NCBI RefSeq assembly: GCF_000346465.2
Contig: NC_034009.1
Span: forward strand, 40,612,053-40,676,052
Source: Prunus persica
Taxonomy: Eukaryota; Streptophyta; Magnoliopsida; Rosales; Rosaceae
Length of the DNA: 64,000 bases
Direction of reading: 5' to 3'
In this document: positions 58,904 through 64,000 of the stretch, piece by piece
Position numbering within the stretch: the first letter of the stretch is position 1
Layout of the letters: each line of letters opens with the position of its first letter
The notes under the pieces: model-generated
Seen by the model: the letters and a program-made list of their open reading frames with translations, nothing else
Database searches by the model: none
Told to the model about the DNA's origin: nothing
Position numbers and translations under genes: made by a program

Positions 58904-59380
58904 TATAACCTATTATCTATAATAAAGTGAAAATACAGGCAATGACCATCACTATAGCAGATTATACAATGATCTAATCGCAAGTAATAAACAACAGAGA
59001 CGACGGGTTTTAATCAAAAACAGACGTATTTGGCATATATAGACGACGGATTTTCAACAGACGTCGTCTATTATACGTAATACAAACGACGGTTTATGAA
59101 AAAACCGTCGTGTATAAGTAATACAACGACGGTAGTTTAAAAACACCGTCGTGTAATCGTCGTCGTACGCCTTAAAATTCGTCGTGTCTCAGTTTATTTT
59201 CAAGAACACAAAACCCATTAAGAACACAACATATATATGAAACCAAGCAAGAAACCAACATATACATGAAACCAAGCATGAAAACAATAAATCCATTCCC
59301 AATTCAACATAACATAGGGTGATTAAAAGATACGACAAAATTAAATCCATTCCCAATTCAACATAACAGATAATGTAATC

Positions 59381-59612
59381 CATGAACCCATTAAACAGAA
59401 AATCCATGAACCCATACCTATAAGCATTGGTGCACTTTGCACCTTCTCCAGAGCGGAAAATGACAAGATCAAATAAAGGTGTCCTTTTGCTGGAAATCAT
59501 TTGGAAGTTGGTGATGTGTCTTTTTGTGTTGATTTCCAGCAAAAGTACACCTTTATTTGATCTTGTCATGAACCCATTAAACAGAAAATCCATGAACCCA
59601 TACCTATAAGCA
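59381..59612. repeat. Hairpin of 39-bp arms between 46-bp direct repeats (left copy)
   Basis: The arms at 59461-59499 and 59530-59568 are inverse copies with one mismatch, separated by 30 bases. The hairpin lies between two direct copies (59381-59426 and 59567-59612) of a 46-bp segment starting CATGAACCCATTAAACAG. The same structure recurs 993 bases to the right, in the duplicated flank. Confidence 0.9.
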
Positions 59613-59909
59613 CATTATTAACAGATCGCAAAGCATATACCTAAAACCCTTTAACAAAACAACCTAATATCATTCAATGAATTTACAAGGGGAAGATAGG
59701 GTTTGTACTTACAGGTTGGACGAGCTCACAGATTCGACGAGCCTGGAGAGTGCAACTTTTAATTAGAGCAGAAGTGAGAGAGCGAAATGTTATGTCGCGT
59801 GAAATCTGAAATTTTAGGTTTCAGGATCAAAGTATAAGACTAAGAGCCAAATCTAAAAAATTTAGGTCGCGCGAAAATTTTAGAGCGCGCGCGTTATAAA
59901 ACGTCGAAA

Positions 59910-60009
59910 NNNNNNNNNNNNNNNNNNNNNNNNNNNNNNNNNNNNNNNNNNNNNNNNNNNNNNNNNNNNNNNNNNNNNNNNNNNNNNNNNNNNNNNNNNN
60001 NNNNNNNNN
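59910..60009. other. Assembly gap (100 N)
   Basis: A run of exactly 100 N, the usual placeholder for a gap of unknown size. Confidence 0.99.
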
Positions 60010-60373
60010 AAAACAGACGTATTTGGCATATATAGACGACGGATTTTCAACAGACGTCGTCTATTATACGTAATACAAACGACGGTTTATGAAAAACCGT
60101 CGTGTATAAGTAATACAACGACGGTAGTTTAAAAACACCGTCGTGTAATCGTCGTCGTACGCCTTAAATATTCGTCGTGTCTCAGTTTATTTTCAAGAAC
60201 ACAAAACCCATTAAGAACACAACATATATATGAAACCAAGCAAGAAACCAACATATACATGAAACCAAGCATGAAAACAATAAATCCATTCCCAATTCAA
60301 CATAACATAGGGTGATTAAAAGATACGACAAAATTAAATCCATTCCCAATTCAACATAACAGATAATGTAATC

Positions 60374-60605
60374 CATGAACCCATTAAACAGAAAATCCAT
60401 GAACCCATACCTATAAGCATTGGTGCACTTTGCACCTTCTCCAGAGCGGAAAATGACAAGATCAAATAAAGGTGTCCTTTTGCTGGAAATCATTTGGAAG
60501 TTGGTGATGTGTCTTTTTGTGTTGATTTCCAGCAAAAGTACACCTTTATTTGATCTTGTCATGAACCCATTAAACAGAAAATCCATGAACCCATACCTAT
60601 AAGCA
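60374..60605. repeat. Hairpin and direct repeats (right copy)
   Basis: The same hairpin and direct-repeat structure as on the left side of the gap, with arms at 60454-60492 and 60523-60561. It is probably the same genomic locus read twice. Confidence 0.85.
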
Positions 60606-60905
60606 CATTATTAACAGATCGCAAAGCATATACCTAAAACCCTTTAACAAAACAACCTAATATCATTCAATGAATTTACAAGGGGAAGATAGGGTTTGTA
60701 CTTACAGGTTGGACGAGCTCACAGATTCGACGAGCCTGGAGAGTGCAACTTTTAATTAGAGCAGAAGTGAGAGAGCGAAATGTTATGTCGCGTGAAATCT
60801 GAAATTTTAGGTTTCAGGGATCAAAGTATAAGACTAAGAGCCAAATCTAAAAAAATTTAGGTCGCGCGAAAATTTTTAGAGCGCGCGCGTTATAAAACGT
60901 CGAAA

Positions 60906-62040
60906 GAAAAACCAAGGCGAAAGTTCTACAAGTACCGACGTAAATTTAATATTCCACGACGGAAACTTCATTTTTCGGATTAAGAACGTAAGGCCGTTCA
61001 TTTTTCGGATTAATTTTAAATTTATTTTGAATTTTTTATATAACGACGACTGAAAAACCACGTCGGTGTTAAGAAATTAAAGACGTTGTAAATTATATAA
61101 ACCGACTTACATATTAAAATAACGTCGTTTAAAGCGTAAACCATGTCGTATGTTTTACTGTACGACGTAAAATATGTATTCCACGACCCAACCACCGTCG
61201 TTAAAAATTAATACACTAAACCCATAAAATTAAATTATACAATTTAAAAAATTAAGTTTATAAAAGGTTTTATGGTTTTAAAGCCTAACATATAACATAG
61301 ACTACCCAAAAATTATACTTTAAAAATAAACCCCAATAAATAACAACCCTAATCTCTAAACCCTAGACTCTAAACCCTAAACCATAAAACTAGAAGTGAT
61401 TTTATGACTCATCAAAACAATTTTGTTTTGGATGGTCATTTTAAATTTTTGTTATTCAAAATGAATTTTTTCAAGGTTTATGTGGAAGAAAATATATCAA
61501 TGACTTCATAGGAGTTGACTTTTCAATTTTCTGATTTATTTTATATTTATTTTGAATATTTTGATATAAAAATAATAAAATATTCTTACCATACAACAAA
61601 CCACGTCGGTGTTAAATAAATTGTAGACGTTGTAAATTGTAATAGACTACTAAGTCGTTAAAATGACGTCGTTAAAATGAGAAACCATGGCGGCTATTTA
61701 ACTATACGACGTAAAATATATATTTTACGACTTAACCGCAGTCGTTACATAAACGTCGTCGATTATACCCTGAACCCTTAAGAAATTGAAGATATTGTAA
61801 ACCATTAACGACTCAATTGTTCAAAGAACGTCGTCTAACTATTTTTTTACGTCGTATTTGTTTAAAACACGCAACAACAAAATACGACGGTTATTGACTT
61901 TATTAGGTCGTTGGAAAAGTATTACACGTCGGTTAAGCAATTTGTATGTTTGTTTTTTTTTTAATTTAAGAAAACCTCAACAAATTTTTACATTACATAT
62001 TATAGAGAAAATTGGTACATTATACATAAATATCAAGTGT
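60906..62040. other. CACTA internal region with dispersed CGACG motifs
   Basis: No coding exon is supported. CGACG and CGTCG motifs continue at lower density, and the middle (about 61200-61600) is AT-rich, with a short CCCTAAACCC-like run near 61350-61385 that is too short and irregular to be telomeric. Confidence 0.5.
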
Positions 62041-63921
62041 TCAATAATTGCCCTGTTTAATAATTTGGAAAACAAACTCTGCCCATTCATTCCGGACTTC
62101 ATCAATGGCTTCTTGGGGGTATGAAGCTTCCTGGTTTCCCTTGGCATACTGCATAAACAATGACTATTAGGGTTTATAAATAAAAAGAAATTCAATCACA
62201 GACGACGATATTTTTCATAACCGACGTAGTATATCCATTCAACGACGTTAATTTTACACGACCGTCGTTGATAATACAAAAAACGACGTGAAATGTATGA
62301 AGGTAATTTCTTCTTACCTTATTCTCAAACCCCAAGGAAGGATCCATGATGATGTCCCTCATGAAGCGCATTACATAATACCCGCATTCGACATTGCTGG
62401 GTTGCTTTGGTGTGCCTGAGAGAGTTTTCCAAATTACATTTTTACGTCCTGCTCGGGCTATGTGGGTATTATATATTTTTAAAGCACTGTTCACGATGTT
62501 TTTGGCCTCTTCATCGACCACACGATTTCCTGGCAGAGGATCCAGAAAATAGACGGTTTCTCTCTTTGCTCTTACAATCAGCAAAATCCAATGACGGCTG
62601 CACAAAATTAATATAAAAACGACGGTTATTTACAAAAACGACGTATTATAGTATTTCACACGACGAAGTAAAGTAGCTAACGACGACATTATATATTTAT
62701 CACGACGATAAATAAATACCGACGTGGTTAGTAGTTTCAAACGACTAAATAAAATAAAACACCGACGTGGTTAGTTTATAAGCTGTCATTTATTGAAAAT
62801 CATAAAAACAAAATCCTAAGGAGACTAACCCTGGATTGTAAGGCATCATGAAAATCTGTTCACCGTCTGTCTTCTGAAGTCGAGCTGCTACGAGTCGTGA
62901 TCTTTCAGTTATTGTGCCAGAGTTGGCACTAACTGTAGTAGGGTCGATAAAGCCAACCATACTGCACATATTGGCTTTTTTCAAAACATCGTGTAAGTAC
63001 CTAAACAAATAAAATAATATAAACAAGTCAGCACACAAAACACGACGGTTATGTATAAAAAAACGACGTATTATAATATTTCACACGACGTACTGAAATA
63101 GATGAGGACGTTATAATATATTTATCACGACGGTTGTTAGTTAAGACGACGTGGTTAGTTAGTTAAGACGACGCAATATATAAACCAACGAGTTATTATT
63201 TTAGAAGTACAAACCTCATATATACAGCCAATACAGTAGCTCCAATTTCTTCCATGCCTGCAAATTGTGTAATATCTTCAGGCAGGAGGAAGGTATCGCG
63301 CTCACCACCAAACACCTCCTTATCAATTGTAAATTGGACTGTCTTATCCTCAGGCAGGAGTGTCGTTTCCACAAAACGACAAAGGGTTTTTAAAGAAGAT
63401 GGCGCCTCCATTTTTGAATAAGCACCAACTTCAATAACCTGTTTAAAGAAATAAAAAAAATGACGTGGTAATTCAATAAAGACGACGGTTTAAGTAATAA
63501 AACGTCGTCTTAAAAGTATTTAAACGACGGTGAAAAAACTGTCGTGGTAATTCAATAAAGACGACGGTTTTATGAATAAAGCGTCGTCTGAAACCATTTA
63601 AACGACGGTGCAAAAACCGTCGTTTAAATATTTTATTACGTCTTAAAAAAATTCCGCCGTCTAAGTTTTAAACAAACGACGGATTAAATAAAAATATCGA
63701 CGTCTGAAATTTTGAAAAACAAATAAAAAGGCAAAGTTATGTGAACATACCTTGTCGTCATGCTTTTCTTCATCTTCTTTCTCCTTTTCTTCTTCCTTCT
63801 CTTCATCTCTTTTTTCTTCTTCCTTCTCTTCATCTGGCTGATGTTTCCCCATTTTGGCAGTATCATCCTCCAAATGTAGGGATCTCACATCACCTCCAGA
63901 GCAGCTAGCTTTGTCAGACAT
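62041..63921 (-). CDS. Ulp1-type (C48) cysteine protease carried by the CACTA element
   Basis: Minus-strand exons 63921-63751, 63438-63215, 63000-62830, 62597-62318 and 62148-62041 join in frame with GT-AG sites to give 317 residues. The N terminus is charged (EEEK/DEEK repeats, residues 31-56). Catalytic residues of the Ulp1 fold are visible: His191 in GRHWILLIV, Asp208 in FLDPLP, Gln254 and Cys260 in KQPSNVECGYYVMRF. Ulp1 proteases cleave SUMO or related proteins; transposon-carried versions are common in plants and their role is unknown. An in-frame stop precedes the ATG at 63921, supporting this start, although an upstream exon outside the window is possible. The four introns are packed with CGACGG-type motifs, while the exons are almost free of them. 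Confidence 0.87.
62598..63750. repeat. CGACGG/CCGTCG motif clusters within the protease introns
   Basis: The intervals 62598-62829, 63001-63214 and 63439-63750 carry repeated ACGACGG, CGACGTA and CCGTCGT motifs in both orientations. The densest stretch, at about 63480-63630, contains several near-palindromic AACGACGGT...ACCGTCGTT pairs. Confidence 0.85.
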
Positions 63922-64000
63922 TTGATTTTTGGGGCTTTGGCTATTCTTGGTTTAAGCATGCTGATCAAATTGGATTAATTGGGAAGCTGACTCAGGAATG

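Larger units (their letters stand above)
58904..60905. other. CACTA internal region with an assembly gap and duplicated flanks
   Basis: The bases at about 59020-59909 are repeated almost exactly at 60010-60899, on the two sides of the N run at 59910-60009. Both contain a 39-bp hairpin, 46-bp direct repeats and, on the minus strand, a probable 5' leader for the transposase gene (GCTCGTCCAACCTGTAAGTACAAACC, with a possible splice donor). The 134-codon frames at 59189 and 60182 are by-products of internal repeats and I do not call them genes. Confidence 0.7.
56105..64000 (-). mobile_element. CACTA (En/Spm) element, one end beyond the window
   Basis: The left end begins CACTACTACAAAAAAGC at 56105, the CACTA-family terminus, followed at once by ACGACGGTAAATCACCGTCGT. 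Its genes read on the minus strand: a CACTA transposase remnant (57466-58903) and a Ulp1-type protease gene (62041-63921). Motifs of the CGACGG/CCGTCG family are spread densely over about 56.1-57.4 and 58.98-63.7 kb. The second terminus is not in the window, so the element is at least 7.9 kb by coordinates, including a 100-N gap and a probable assembly duplicate. Confidence 0.9.

Noticed and set aside
59189..59593. 134-codon frame, repeated identically at 60182-60586
   Set aside because: It is built from the hairpin and direct repeats, has no known domain, and its apparent conservation is only the duplicated contig end.
59020..60905. True tandem duplication of a CACTA internal segment
   Set aside because: The gap lies exactly between the copies and the differences are mainly homopolymer lengths, so an assembly overlap is more likely.
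61340..61400. CCCTAAACCC-like run suggesting an interstitial telomere
   Set aside because: Only a few irregular units, common by chance in AT-rich plant DNA.

Overview
This is a plant nuclear chromosome window. It is AT-rich, with spliced GT-AG genes, microsatellites and many nested transposons, and every conserved gene has a clear flowering-plant homologue. The gene set and transposon types suggest a woody eudicot, perhaps Rosaceae; the family is inference.

Left part (0-9 kb): a five-exon TPR protein of the TTC33 type on +, a broken C-terminal piece of an acyl-activating enzyme on -, and a six-exon EHD3-like PHD-finger gene on - with a 54-bp coding repeat at its N terminus and one GC-AG intron. 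At 9.46-15.44 kb lies an inverted-repeat DNA element split by a very young Copia retrotransposon (253-bp LTRs differing at one base, 5-bp target duplication, in-frame stop between integrase and reverse transcriptase).

Centre (15.8-48.2 kb): a tandem array of two-exon BTB/POZ genes related to Arabidopsis At4g08455. Copy 1 matches the family's normal length and form. Seven further copies have both exons (one frameshifted) and one is an exon-2 fragment. Most derived copies lost the acidic coiled-coil after the N-terminal Cys4 motif. The array also holds promoter copies without genes, loose 3' ends, two antisense pieces of the neighbouring PMT gene, and later insertions: hAT-like elements, two Tourist-like MITEs in introns, and a decayed MULE that carries a 2.3-kb solo LTR with a six-unit satellite.

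Right part (48.5-64 kb): an intact nine-exon PMT11-like methyltransferase gene on -, a gene-poor stretch, then a CACTA element from 56,105 to beyond the window end. It has subterminal CGACGG/CCGTCG arrays, a transposase gene that has lost its catalytic core, and a well-preserved five-exon Ulp1-type cysteine protease gene. Inside it a 100-N gap is flanked by the same ~890 bp twice, most likely an assembly overlap that was not merged.

The host genes do not form a pathway. The main story is local gene-family birth and decay beside a conserved PMT gene, with repeated transposon insertion.
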